This document shows, in pieces, positions 1 through 11,200 of a DNA stretch of 64,000 nt. Source of the stretch: Bradysia coprophila (Eukaryota; Arthropoda; Insecta; Diptera; Sciaridae); contig NW_023503302.1 of assembly GCF_014529535.1 (NCBI RefSeq), positions 2,598,706 to 2,662,705 of the forward strand, written 5' to 3'. Both the position numbers and the translations under genes were made by a program. The notes under the pieces are model-generated. The model searched no databases, was not told where the DNA came from, and saw nothing but the letters and a program-made list of their open reading frames with translations. Position 1 is the stretch's first letter. Every line of letters starts with the position of its first letter.

Positions 1-1310
1 TTAGCAAACGTTTTTTCTTCTTGGAAACGCTACATTACACCATTTTATGATATGAATTTCTAACTCGGAAAAAAGGGACACCGAGAAAAAAAATGTATCA
101 CAACACAAATAATGTGTTTCCGTGCGAAATGCTCAAATAAATGCCCAATGCAATAAAATGTCTATACACTTTTTGCACGACAAAAAAACGTGCTACACAC
201 AGAGGACTTTTTCATTCCATACCTATTTACCGAACACAAAGTGGGACACATACCATTTTTTGAGGGTGCTCCGTAAACATTTTGGTAAATATTTTTCACA
301 TTCTTGAAGAAAATTTATTAAAACTTTACAAAATATTTGCCCGTTTCGATAATATAGTTTCGTGATAATAATGTAAAATATACGGACAGAACTGTTTGCA
401 GAGCTGTTTCCGGTTTCGGATACAAATTAATCATTCGCTTTTTCCCCTATAAAAAGAAAATCTGAATTTTCAACGAAACATCGCCGGGTCTATTTCTAAC
501 GTTTGGTGTTAAAATTGGAAATAAAAATTTAAAAAAAAATGAAAAAGAAGGAAATAATACAAATCGCATTCGCGCTTATTTACATTCAATTGACATGACC
601 TCATTTATCTAGCGAGCTTGTTTTTCGAACGGTCGTGGGTGTTTTGTATAGTATTTCCCGTTCAAATACCGTTGTATGGGAGACTATTTCTTTCAGCATT
701 TTTCCCTGTTGTCACCGTTATTTTATATGACTTTTTTTATTCTCGACATGGAATTTTCTTCTATTTTAGGTAGCATTTGTTTCCAGCTATGTGTACAGAT
801 TTATTCTACATGTAAAATTGCATAATAGTTGTAAGTTTTACTTATGAAAAAGGTGTCGGTTTATTTGTTGTATTGCAGATGTGCAAACTTTGTTTGCAGC
901 TTTATGGCTATTGCTATAATGTGTTGCTGTTGTTATTGGTGTAGTAGGCTGTGAAAGTTTTTGTATTTAGTCAAGTCTCCACGGGAAAGTGGATCGTAAA
1001 AAATTTTCTTGGCTAAATGTTAATTGAAAAAGAGAAAAATGTACCTCTATGTCTCCTCTATAGATATATCTTCATGTGTACACCTGAATGCTAAGATGAA
1101 AACCACAATGATCGGTCATGTTGGATGAAAGAGCAGTTTTTTTTAATTGTTTCAACTAGGTCCCACCTTTTGGGTGGGTCAGGTCCCTTGACTGACAATT
1201 TTTGCAATTTAATTTTGATCAGCTTATTTTTCATTCTTAAACTTCCTAAGCATCTTAAGTCACTATCACCGATATAATAATTTAGTTTTTGATATGCTAT
1301 AAACTAACTT
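1..1310. other. AT-rich non-coding DNA, no gene seen
   Basis: AT-rich sequence with homopolymer runs. The only open frames are short and start at non-ATG codons or lack any recognisable composition. I see no tRNA, no splice-flanked exon and no clear transposon end. Confidence 0.6.
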
Positions 1311-2255
1311 CAATCTGTGATGAGCTGTCAAAGAGTAAACAACTCTGTCAAAACAAGGATATACTTTAGTCGGTGATTGGCTGTCAAAGAGAAAACATCT
1401 ATGCCAAAACAATGGTATACTGTAGTCGGTGATTGGCTGTCAAAGAGTAAACATCTCGGCCTAAACAATGGTACACTTCAGTCGATGATTGGCTGTCAAA
1501 GAGTAAACGTCTCTGCCAAAACAATGGTATACTTCAGTCGATGACTGGCTGTCCAAAAGTAAACATCTCTGCGAAAACAAGGACATACTTTAGTCGGTGA
1601 TTGGCTGTCAAAGAGTAAATATCTCTTCCAAAACAACGGTCTACTTCAGTCGATGATTGGCTGTCAAAGAGTAAACATCTCTGTCAAAACAAGGACATAC
1701 TTCAGTCGATGATTGGCTGTCAAAGAGTAAACATCTCTGCCAAAACAAGGACAGGACATACTTTAGTCGGTGATTGGCTGTCAAAGAGTAAACATCTCTG
1801 CCAAAACAAGGACATACTTCAGTCGATGATTGGCTGTCAAAGAGTAAACATCTCTGTCAAAACAAGGACATACTTCAGTCGATGATTGGCTGTCAAAGAG
1901 GAAACATCTCTGCCAAAACAAGGACATACTTTAGTCGGTGATTGGCTGTCAAAGATTAAACATCTCTGCCAAAACAAGGACATACTTCAGTCGATGATTG
2001 GCTGTCAAAGAGTAAACATCTCTTCCAAAACAAGGACATACTTTAGTCGGTGATTGGCTGTCAAAGAGTAAACATCTCTGCCAAAACAAGGACATACTTT
2101 AGTCGGTGATTGGCTGTCAAAGAGTAAACATCTATGCCAAAACAATGGTATACTTCAGTCGATGATTGGCTGTCAAATAGTAAACATCTCTTCCAAAACA
2201 ATGGTATACTTCAGACGGTGATCAGCTGTCAAAGAGTAAACCAATCTAAGCAAAG
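1311..2255. repeat. 56-bp minisatellite, about 16-17 copies
   Basis: Tandem array with a 56-bp unit containing GATTGGCTGTCAAAGAGTAA followed by a CATCTCTGCCAAAACAAGG-type segment. Two unit types alternate at the diagnostic site: TTTAGTCGGTGA and TTCAGTCGATGA. Between about 1590 and 1990 they run in a repeating one-plus-two order, giving a local 168-bp higher-order period. One unit near 1750 carries a 5-bp internal duplication. Units at both edges are the most diverged, as expected for arrays that turn over by unequal exchange. Open frames across it are incidental. Confidence 0.93.
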
Positions 2256-2269
2256 TACTGCTGTTTTTG

Positions 2270-2745
2270 TTATCCGGAAGGGCTCTCATCTATCTATACA
2301 TATAAAACCCAACGTCGGTGCACTACGACGCCGCTCGGTGGATCTCGGAGCATCTCGGTGCACCTGGGAGCATCTCGGAGCACCCAGCCTCCAACTGATG
2401 AGCTGAGCCGGTCAGTACTACGAGGCCGTTTTTTTAAAATCGACTTCCGATGGATTAGCTGGTGAGCCCTACGAGTTCGTTTTTTAAAATCGACATCCTA
2501 CGCAACAGCTGGTCAGCCCTACGAGGCCGTGTGTCAAAATCGACCTCAGGCCAGCCGTATGAGGCCTTTTTGTAAATCGACCTCCGACGGATCAGCCCTT
2601 GTAGACTTATCTTCAAAATCAGCTTCCGATAAGTCAAATTCAGCCTTCCAAAGCCGTTTTTTTTTAAATCAGCATGTGATGGATCAGCGTGCTAGGTCGT
2701 CGAGAGCGACTTTGAAAAACCGTATGAGATTTAGATGCAGTTTTT
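2270..2745. repeat. Degenerate GC-richer tandem repeats next to the minisatellite
   Basis: First a roughly 20-bp motif around CATCTCGGTGCACC/GGAGCATCTCGGAGCACC (2320-2392). Then a decayed repeat in which ACGAGGCCGTTTTT, AAAATCGAC and GATCAGCC recur at 40-60 bp spacing (about 2415-2700). It is richer in GC than its surroundings. The open frames on both strands here are products of the repeat and not evidence of a gene. Confidence 0.7.
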
Positions 2746-3243
2746 GAAATATGGCATTGAAAAACGTTTCGTATGAAAGGGAAGACGCAGATATCGAATA
2801 GGTATGCATTTAAACTGATCGATATTTAATAACTCAGCGATCACTTATGTTACATCGATCAACTCTTGAATTATTACTAATAATTCTTATGTTCTTTAGA
2901 CTAAGAATTTTTAGTATTTTATTTTCGACATCTTTTTTTTAAAAATCCTATTTCTAAAATGTGAATAGCGCTTAGAAGAGCCTGCAGTTTATGAAAATTT
3001 CGGATACGTGTTGTAATTTCAGCTCAATGATGCCTTTTACTTTTGATGATATCTTTATACGAGAATCCTTTCTCAAAAATGTACGAGGCTGAAGACAGGT
3101 AACAGTGCCAGCAGTGACGTAGCTGACCTTTCGGACGAGAGTTTACCTGAGCGTTACTTCTGCCCTGTGCATTGTGGCGAGTATTGGACCGTTTCAAAAG
3201 TCGATCTTCAGCTCTCATCATATTATTGGTATGCGCTACTTAC
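2746..3243. other. Non-coding DNA, nothing clear
   Basis: AT-rich. A minus-strand open frame at about 3024-3221 directly follows the exon-like segment at 3244-3398. The intron between them would be shorter than the 50 bp or so typical of the other genes here, so I do not join them. Confidence 0.4.
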
Positions 3244-3398
3244 ATGTTGCCTCTGTACCCATCATGTGCGTACTCTCCGGCTCTTCGCTCAGGGTTTACT
3301 GTTGAACCAGCTCTAATCGCTCCAGGTTGATTGGCGATGTTAGTTAGCTCAGACTGAGTTACTCTAGTTATTCCAAGTTTTTTAGACACGACAAAGAA
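3244..3398 (-). CDS. Isolated exon-like coding segment, gene unknown
   Basis: Read on the minus strand, a good acceptor (T-rich tract ending TTTGCAG) is followed by 155 nt of open frame and then a strong donor (AT|GTAAGT). The segment would encode about 51 residues of mixed, hydrophilic composition beginning FFVVSKKLGITRV and ending HDGYRGN. The composition looks more protein-like than the AT-rich frames around it. Alternatively the frame ends at the TAA overlapping the donor, making GYRGNM a C-terminus. I recognise no family and find no confident neighbouring exon, so it could be one exon of a large gene extending outside the window, or chance. Confidence 0.33.
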
Positions 3399-3739
3399 CT
3401 GCAAACACAATAATAATAACGCAGGAATAATGAGTATACAGACGTTATGTGTTACACCGATAACTAAAATAAAGTGATTCACTGCAACGATATTGTCTGG
3501 TATTTATATTGGACATCAAATGATGGTATCAACGTACCGTCAATTTAATTACCTCATACGTCACCTCATGCATATTTTGATAAAATTTCAATCTCAAGTA
3601 ATTACTTTATTCCTGCATTTATTTACATTCAGAAATTCTAGTTCTCTTCCTCTTTAAAATCATTTTACAATTTGCAACAAAGTATCTAAAGTTTATCGCG
3701 ACCGGTTTCGCGTATGTCGTATGCTGGCAACAAATTATT

Positions 3740-4058
3740 GGGACAGTAAATTTAATTCATTTTGGCAAATCTTTTAGCACTAAATTTAATTGCGAAGCAG
3801 GGCATAAAAAAACTCGCAAAAAGCGCGGGCGGGGGACAGATCCCGTAATTTAAAATACAAATTTTTGATAACATTTATCAAATTGTTTAATCAACGAAAG
3901 TAAATTTACTGCCAAAATGTTAAATTTAATGCCACTAAAAATTATTTTTTCGACTACCACTAGTCACGTGTGGTCTTAAACGAGGAATTTGCGATGTTCA
4001 TTTTTGTCGATTGATTACCAATTAAAATTTACTGCTAAAAGCGTTAAAAATACTGCCC
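3740..4058. mobile_element. MITE-like element with diverged inverted ends
   Basis: The left end GGACAGTAAATTTAA and the reverse complement of the right end (TTAAAAATACTGCCC) match imperfectly. The match continues inward around CTTTTAGCA and TAAATTT. The interior holds further copies of TTAAATTTAATGCC-type sequence. No coding capacity. Confidence 0.5.
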
Positions 4059-4142
4059 GAGAAAATACATGGCTTACGTAAATATTGCAATAAACGCTAT
4101 ATCTTAGCCGAGTTTCTAAGTTTTAAATTTAAAAAACATATC

Positions 4143-4264
4143 TACAATCGCTAAACCGAACTGGTGTGCATACGTTATTTTGCACCAGCTGGTCACATAC
4201 AATTCCAAATGGGCCCAGCTGGTGCAAAATAACGTATGCACACCAGTTCGGTTTAGCGATTGTA
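4143..4264. mobile_element. Perfect palindromic foldback, 50-bp arms
   Basis: Arms 4143-4192 and 4215-4264 are exact reverse complements as far as I can check, separated by a 22-bp loop. Each arm contains CTAAACCGAACTGGTGTGCA and TTTTGCACCAGCTGG. The absence of mismatches suggests recent insertion or ongoing arm conversion. Confidence 0.9.
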
Positions 4265-5780
4265 AGATCTTTGATGCATTTGCGTGATCTTCCATCGATA
4301 AACGTTTTATTATAAAATAAGTTGTCTTTTTTCATCGATATTTTGCTAGTAATTTATTAGCAATAACTTCCATGATGAGATTTTAGGATTGTTTAGTGTT
4401 ATGAAACGCGTTCCATTTTTTTTGTAAGTAGGGATCATACCTAGTTAAAATAGTAAATCACCACAATGTTGGACTTTAATCGAACTTAACAATGGTTACC
4501 GAGTATACGTACTCAACACTCTAATCGAGATTTAGCCAAGGTTCTCAAATGTAGCAGAGGATCGTTGCATAAAAATAGTTCACTTGATGGTAGACGAGGG
4601 GAGAAAAAAATAAACGATTCCAAAAAGAGCGAAACATTTTCTACACTCAATTGTAAATTTTCAGATTGTAATTAGTCTTTATCTACTGTAATGTCAAATC
4701 AAAATATTCATAATTGGTACCTTACCTATGTTTCAGTATCTAAATGGAGTAAATTTACACACTGACAGATACGGTGTAATAGATGCTAAATGTTGTAGTG
4801 GATGCTACACATATCAGTGCGTAAATTGACAGGTCCGTGCGCAAATCAAATGTTTACGCACGGATTTTATTGGTATTGTTTAGGTTTCTTCAAAGGCCGT
4901 TCAAAATGTCAATCGTCATCCAGAGAGAAGCCAACACAACCTCACTTTGAAGTTTTAACGAACATATTTGTTTAAATTGCGGTTATGTTTGCTTCTGTCG
5001 ATGACGGTCGGTTGTTTTCGGCCTGTCAAAATTCGTTTTTACCGCACGATGAAAGAAACCTATTGTAGGTGTACATTATATGAAGTGTGGTATGTGCTAG
5101 TTATGGCTGAAGACATGTTGTTTCATAAAAATAATGAATCTTTTGACTAGATGTTATTTTCTCACCTCATTTGAGTTAGCAAGGAGAAAATGTTCGCAAC
5201 AATCGACATTCGACAACTGCGCTGCATAAAATTCTACAACATTCCTTAAATTAAACAAACTTCTCATAACATACAGAGGCCATCCAGACCATACTTTGAA
5301 TTAAAGGAAAATTCGCGAACTCTCAACAAAATTAATTACCGTTCAACCGATTTTTTATTTCAACTTGTCCTAATCCTAACACTAAATGACTCTTTTCGGT
5401 AAAATGTACATTCCCGGTCAAACTTTTTTCTACTACTTGGTATGAACAGTCAGTTCACATATGTTGTTATTATAAAGTTTCAGAAATAAATTTTTACTCA
5501 AATTATAATTTCTGCTGTTTGGCTTGTTTATGATTTTTAACCCCAATTAACCAAATTCTTCCTTTCATACACCTTTCTAAAAAAAAAATGTTTTGGCATT
5601 TATATATTAATTCGCTTCAGCTGATTTACACCCAATAAAATTATATTCAGCACAGCCGAATCGGGACAAGTACAAATGTGCAATGTAGCAGTATGTACTT
5701 ACAACTAAACTGCATAATTTTCCCTTGTATCTTGTACATAGTATAGCTCAACAGTACAATAGCACTACTCAACTACAGCC
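4265..5780. other. Non-coding DNA with a small inverted repeat
   Basis: AT-rich, no gene seen. A short inverted repeat at about 4751-4832 pairs TTTACACACTGACA with a GTGCGTAAATTGACA-type arm and may be a small MITE. Confidence 0.45.
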
Positions 5781-7866
5781 GTTGAAAAGTGAAAACTAAC
5801 ATGTTTTCTGTTTTGGGACTAGTTTTGGGTTGAATTGTGGGACAAAAATACTTAATTTAATGAACAACAGTGGCGCTAGTTGTCCAGCAAAGTTTTTATT
5901 CAATAAAATTCTGACACTTTTGATTCGGGGTGCTCACATTCGCACCAATGTCAAAATTAGCCCCTTTCCAGGTCAGTAAGTAAATTTCCAAGTAAATTAT
6001 GTTTTCATGTTTCGGGGCCAAAATTAGGGCAACTTTTTTGGTTTTATCTGGTTTTCGGCCGTTTACATGAAAAATTACTTGTGTACCAGTTTGGGACGAT
6101 TGATCTGAGGCACTTTCGCTTGTGGCCCAAACTACAGCTCGTGAAATTGCCTCTAATCAGTCGTCCAAAACAGCGACAAATAACTAATTACTTCAACAGT
6201 AAAAATTGGTAAGGAAAGAATTGTCAAGGTTGTAAGCTTTTGGGAAGATCTGCGTGACTTGAAAATTCACATCATAACGGCGACGAGAATCTTCACGCCC
6301 CATTGTATCGACAACCACGTATTGAGAGCAACACTGAACTGAGTGTTTTATAATCGCTACACGTGTATTGACTGAATTGATCACAGTCATGAGATTTTGG
6401 TCGATCAAAAAAATAATTTAGAAATGGGTCCCTTCGTTTCTTTATGCTGCACAGTGAAATATCCAAGGTGTAAGTTGACTTTATCAGTGCAGCTGTACCT
6501 ACCACGGTATAGTACTTTCTCATATACGTTGTCATGCTTTTGGTAGAACTATACGGTTGATTGATTCTGTTCGAAAATCTCTAACATCACGAAAATCGTT
6601 CATATCACTTGCTATAAATGCGTTCCTGTTCCTAGTCTATTTTGATAAATCATTATTCAGCTGTTATGAACTTTGTATTACTAAAAACTCCCAGATAATG
6701 AAAAGTCTGATGACTTGAAAGGGATCTCAATGCCAACTACAAACGTCCTCATTTAAGACTTGATCTTTTGATAGTAGGAACTTCTTAGATAGAATTTAGT
6801 ATTGATCACAAACCGAACATTCGAATAGCATGCATCGATTTGCTAAGCTCTTGTTTTCGGTGAGAGATACTAACTGTTGATATCAGTGTACAGTTCATAT
6901 AAAATGCTGATGCACATTTCCATGTGTTATTAAATATTTCGAAAATATTGACGCACACAGAGACTCAAAAAGCTTCTTGAACAAGATAACTTTCTTATGA
7001 AAGTTTGATTAAAAAAAACCTTTTTAGATGAAGAAAAACAAATAATTTATTTCTGACCACATCAAAAGCAGAAAATTCCTCCGAAGTCAAATTCTTCGAT
7101 TTAAAGATTTTCGATTAGAAAATAGAACTTATTAGCAATTAACCGCGGCCAAATACTTAGTTAATTTATTATTTCACTTTTCGTATCATTTGTATGGGAA
7201 AACACGATCAAAACATTGGCTGTGGATGTTTAAATTTGAAACCGACAGCAATGTTTTGATGTGTATCTTCCACTTCCACACACGTATATTTCCGAAATTT
7301 CCTCAACACTTTAAGCCGTTCACAAAAATATTTGGCTATTTGCAATGTTTACCGCACTTAAAAATCGCGAATAATGCACAAAGCTTAGCAGAAATTTTCT
7401 CACATCACAACCGAATCAAATTGAGACAAGAATAATGAATGCGAGAACAATACTACGCGAACAGTGGTTCTGACATTTGAATTTTGGCTGCTCATTACCG
7501 TACCATTTAAAAATGTGACCAGCAGCTTCAATTCCAATGCATCAAGATTTCACAATTTTACTTTAAATTTCAGAAATAAAATGAGGATATTGTGTGTATT
7601 TCAAGATACAATGTCAACAATTCTTGGGAAGGGTCAGCATCGCAAAAAATGTGTACATTTATGTTCTCGATTTTGTTAACTGCTCGTTTGAATTTTTTAT
7701 GGTGCGAATGTGAGCACCCCGAATCAAAAGTGTCAGAATTTTATTGAATAAAAACTTTGCTGGACAACTAGCGCCACTGTTGTTCATTAAATTAAGTATT
7801 TTTGTCCCACAATTCAACCCAAAACTAGTCCCAAAACAGAAAACATGTTAGTTTTCACTTTTCAAC
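5781..7866. mobile_element. 2.1-kb foldback transposon with 167-bp inverted terminal repeats
   Basis: Left arm 5781-5947 and right arm 7700-7866 are near-perfect reverse complements of equal length; both contain TTTTGGGACTAGTTTTGGG and GGACAACTAGCGCCAC (in opposite orientation). The 1.75-kb interior has no long open reading frame. An imperfect inner hairpin (about 6093-6173) is built on GGGACGATTGATCTGAGGC. A non-autonomous DNA transposon or foldback element is the best reading. I could not define a target-site duplication; the outer flanks share only short similar words such as CGGGACAA. Confidence 0.85.
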
Positions 7867-10142
7867 GACTGTACCACGAAAAATATACTGATATACTGCA
7901 CTAATTCGGGACAAATACAATTGTTAACATAACAGTACAATGTACATCTTGGCTGCACTTAGTGTGGTCAGTATGTAAAATGTACAGTACAGTATGTGGA
8001 ACGTAATATTCAGCTGCTGTCATGTAAAACTGTTCTGTACAAATAACATCCTAAAAAAAATATCCGTGGATGCTTATAGGTATTAGAGTGAACTGAAAAA
8101 CAGCTTCATATCTAAATTTCAATGACGTCCACTGTAGCAATCATTTTTGGTTAAAATATTTGACCAAGCGCTTGTTATGTGGAAAATCGTTTCCGGTGTG
8201 GATTTTATTCACGTTTTAATTTAACGATGTTCATAAGAGCATTATTCGTAATACGATGCCGCTAAAGTTTCTTTGTTTAAAACAAAGTTGGGGTTTGAGC
8301 TTTTAACTTTAAATTTTATGTTGCTTCGTCTCAAAAGATTTTTTATGTTTTGTGTTTACTAACTACGATGAAATATTCATTTACATTTGGTTACAATAGA
8401 TTTTTTCGTGATTTTAATTCATTCATTCAAACTATGTCATGTAATTATCAATAATATAGAGAATTTATCTTTTAGTGCTCCTACTGACAGGGGGCTCGAA
8501 ACTAACCTGCTTACTACCCTTGTTACTAGTTTATATTCTTCTATATTTTTTCTAACTTTTTCCTGTTGTTTGAGACCTGCGTCACGGCGCCGTAATGACG
8601 TGACGCCATGGTGTTCCCCTTAAAAATTTGGAATTACAGAAACATTTTGAAAAATTGGCCACGAAACGAGTTACCAGCATCTTTTCGTTTAACCAACCAA
8701 AAGTAACATAATCTTTCAGCACGAATCGCTCTCTCCACTATTTTCGCGATTAATATCGATATGGATATTGGTTTGGTAGAGAGTGTTAAAAAGTTATGTG
8801 AAAATAAAGCTGGTGCACGAGGATATTTTTCAATATTTTGGTATGTGAATCGTGTTTTGCCATTTTTGATGTATTGCAATGCAGCTATGTTTGGGAAAAA
8901 AACTTTTTTTTTCATTTTCAAATGGATAAGAATTGCAGTCTGTTTTTGAGTTAAAAAAAAAACACGAAGAGAAATAGAAAGAATTTTCAATTCGACATAA
9001 TAAATTTGTTCATAAATAAATGCCGAAAATGCATTGAAATTTGGAATTGCACTAACATTAGTCTTCGAAAACAAACAAAACCGGATGCAGTGCAGAGAAG
9101 CAGTACTGGTAAGTATACAGGTTCTCATCAATTTTAAAACTAATCTGAAATGTATTCTACTTTTCATTCACACTTTTCTCGGAATTCAAGAAGTAAATAT
9201 GGTTTGCACTACAAACAAAGTACAGATAAATCTCATTTCGTGCAAAACCATTTACAATTCAGTTACAAAGCCGTGGATAGTAGAAAATGCATGTTTATTT
9301 CAATTTCAAAAAGGATTTTTGTGTAGATATTACTCCACATATTAAAATTCATTTAGCAAGACAGTGCAGGGCGACCAAGTCACCAGATTTTTATAATCGC
9401 GGAACTTAGAAGGAATAGGACTTAGAAAAGGAAGAATATAAACACTGAAGGTAATGCAAATCCAGTTTTTATGTATATGGCATGTTCTTTTGTAACATTT
9501 TCGTGCATGGCAATTTTTCAATACAAAATAAAGATATTTCAAACATTTTAAATGATTTAAAACCTGTTTCATATTAAGACAAAAAAAATATAAAGTATTA
9601 TGAAAAATCTGCCGAATACAACCAAATCAAGCGTCGTTCCGAACGTTTCTAAAGTGAGAGAAATTGTATGCAGTCATCGACGGCAAAGGTGTTTTTTATG
9701 GTATTATAACAAAATGTGAACCATTACTTGATTTAAAAACAAGAATAAGTGCAAAACTTCATTTTAATAACGTATTAAGTTAAATTTGATTGTACGTATA
9801 AAATAATTAAAAATATCACCGTTCCGAACGTTTCCTCAGTAAAAAAAAAACAAAATACCATACCGATAGGCAAAAAGTTTTCGAACCAGACGCTATGTTA
9901 CATTAAAAACAAAGGTTTTTTGACACCAAATACCGGTTCCAACCAAAAATCCGCTACAAATTTCTGTAAAATACCGGTAACGAACAAAAATGTGGTACGG
10001 ATACATTTGCGTAAGTTCTCACTAAGCGTGGAAACTGCCATATATTTATTCAAGGCCCCTCTCAATAGAACAAAATGTCAAATAAAAAAAAAAATCATCT
10101 CTTGAATGTCGTGTGTCGTTTTCGTGTACAGATAGCAACGTA
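7867..10142. other. Non-coding DNA, no gene supported
   Basis: AT-rich. Overlapping open frames occur on both strands at 8634-9345, the longest 177 codons on the minus strand, but none has splice context or recognisable motifs. A short palindrome lies at 8579-8606 (GCGTCACG and CGTGACGC ends). The word GTTCCGAACGTTTC occurs twice (about 9635 and 9819). Confidence 0.5.
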
Positions 10143-10279
10143 GGGTGAGCGTACCAATCCTTTGGCAAGAATGAGTCCTCGGACACCTATTGTTCTCTCA
10201 TTCATAAAAAAAGTTTATGAATGAAAGAACAATAGGTGTCCGAGGACTCATTCTTGTCCGAGGATTGGTACGCTCACCC
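10143..10279. mobile_element. Foldback MITE flanked by TA
   Basis: Inverted arms begin GGGTGAGCGTACCAATCC and continue through GACTCATTCTTG and ACACCTATTGTTC to a short AT-rich loop. A TA dinucleotide sits on each side (10141-10142 and 10280-10281), as expected for Tc1/mariner-type insertion. The arms differ by a few bases and a small indel near CCTTTGG / CCTCGG. No coding capacity. Confidence 0.85.
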
Positions 10280-10481
10280 TATAACGTTAATATTTTTAAA
10301 TATTTTTTCTGAGAAAAATGGTAAATTCTAATGAAGAGTAAAAAAGCAAAAGTTATCTTTCATATTTTAAGGAAAACGTTTTGTGACTCACTCACCTACT
10401 CATTTGATAGGCATTGCATTTGGTAGTTGTCCTCGTCCTGAGCTTTATGTATGTGTTTACAGCCCGTTGCAATGACCGTTA

Positions 10482-10679
10482 CCACGACAGAGTAAAGTAA
10501 ATCAGGCAGGAGCCGACGACCAAAATACATTCAAAAAAGGGGACCTAAATCCCGTTATAATCGTTTACGTATTCGTTTCATGCATTTGTATTAGTAAGCA
10601 TAATCAAAGGCCTACTTTTAAATTTAGGTCACTCGTCAAAATCGACTGCTCTTGCCTGGGTTACTTTACTCTGCCGTGC
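10482..10679. mobile_element. MITE, ends CACGRCAGAGTAAAGTAA
   Basis: The left end CACGACAGAGTAAAGTAA-TCAGGCAGGAGC and the reverse complement of the right end (GCTCTTGCCTGGGTTACTTT...) match over about 33 bp with few mismatches. Related ends are found at 56,927-56,959 and 59,611-59,841, so this is a dispersed family within the window. Confidence 0.75.
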
Positions 10680-10766
10680 CGTTACGTAAAAAGCTTGGAT
10701 TCAATTTACTTTGGTACCTCTATAATGAGAATGTTGTCCCCTCCGCTGAAACTTCGAATTGCCTTT

Positions 10767-11200
10767 GAGGGATTCTTTTGAAAAACAGCCTACCGAAATC
10801 GGACGCATTTTCTATTAGAATTTTTTATATATACCTAGAAAGGACTTCGACCGTAGAAGCCAAAACCACTTTCATTATTGAAAGGTGAGCAAAAACCGAA
10901 AAATTGCAATTTACTTACAAAACTTTCTGGAGTTACACGTGCCGTACAGGGTCGTGTGGGGTGTCATTAGAAAGGTAATCACATGTACAACTGAGCCGAA
11001 TGAACCTGATGGTTTTAAAATTCATCCATACTGAAATATGTGCAGTTAAAGTTTTCAACCGAAGACTTACACTATTCTTACAGAAATTTTTCGAGGTACA
11101 CAAAAGGGTTCTAGGGTCGAAGTCCTTTCTAAGCGCATAAAAAAAATTCCAATAGAAAATGCGTCCGATTACGGTAGGCTGTTTTTCAAAAGAATCCCTC
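10767..11200. mobile_element. Inverted-repeat element, about 86-bp arms
   Basis: Arms 10767-10852 and 11114-11200 are imperfect reverse complements. Shared words are GAGGGATTCTTTTGAAAAAC, GGACGCATTTTCTAT and AAAGGACTTCGACC. The interior is about 260 bp. The minus-strand open frame of 125 codons crossing it is incidental. Confidence 0.75.

Noticed and set aside
1311-2255. Possible CRISPR-like array
   Set aside because: The whole 56-bp unit is conserved, with no unique spacers, and the context is eukaryotic; it is a minisatellite.
2134-2747. Open frames on both strands over the repeat tract
   Set aside because: They arise from tandem repeats, shift frame between copies and show no protein family.
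3024-3221. Minus-strand frame just past the isolated exon
   Set aside because: An intron joining it to 3244-3398 would be about 25-40 bp, too short compared with every other intron in the window.
8634-9167. 177-codon minus-strand open frame
   Set aside because: Low-complexity AT-driven composition, overlapping open frames on the other strand, no domain, splice signal or promoter. The chance of such frames is high in this base composition.
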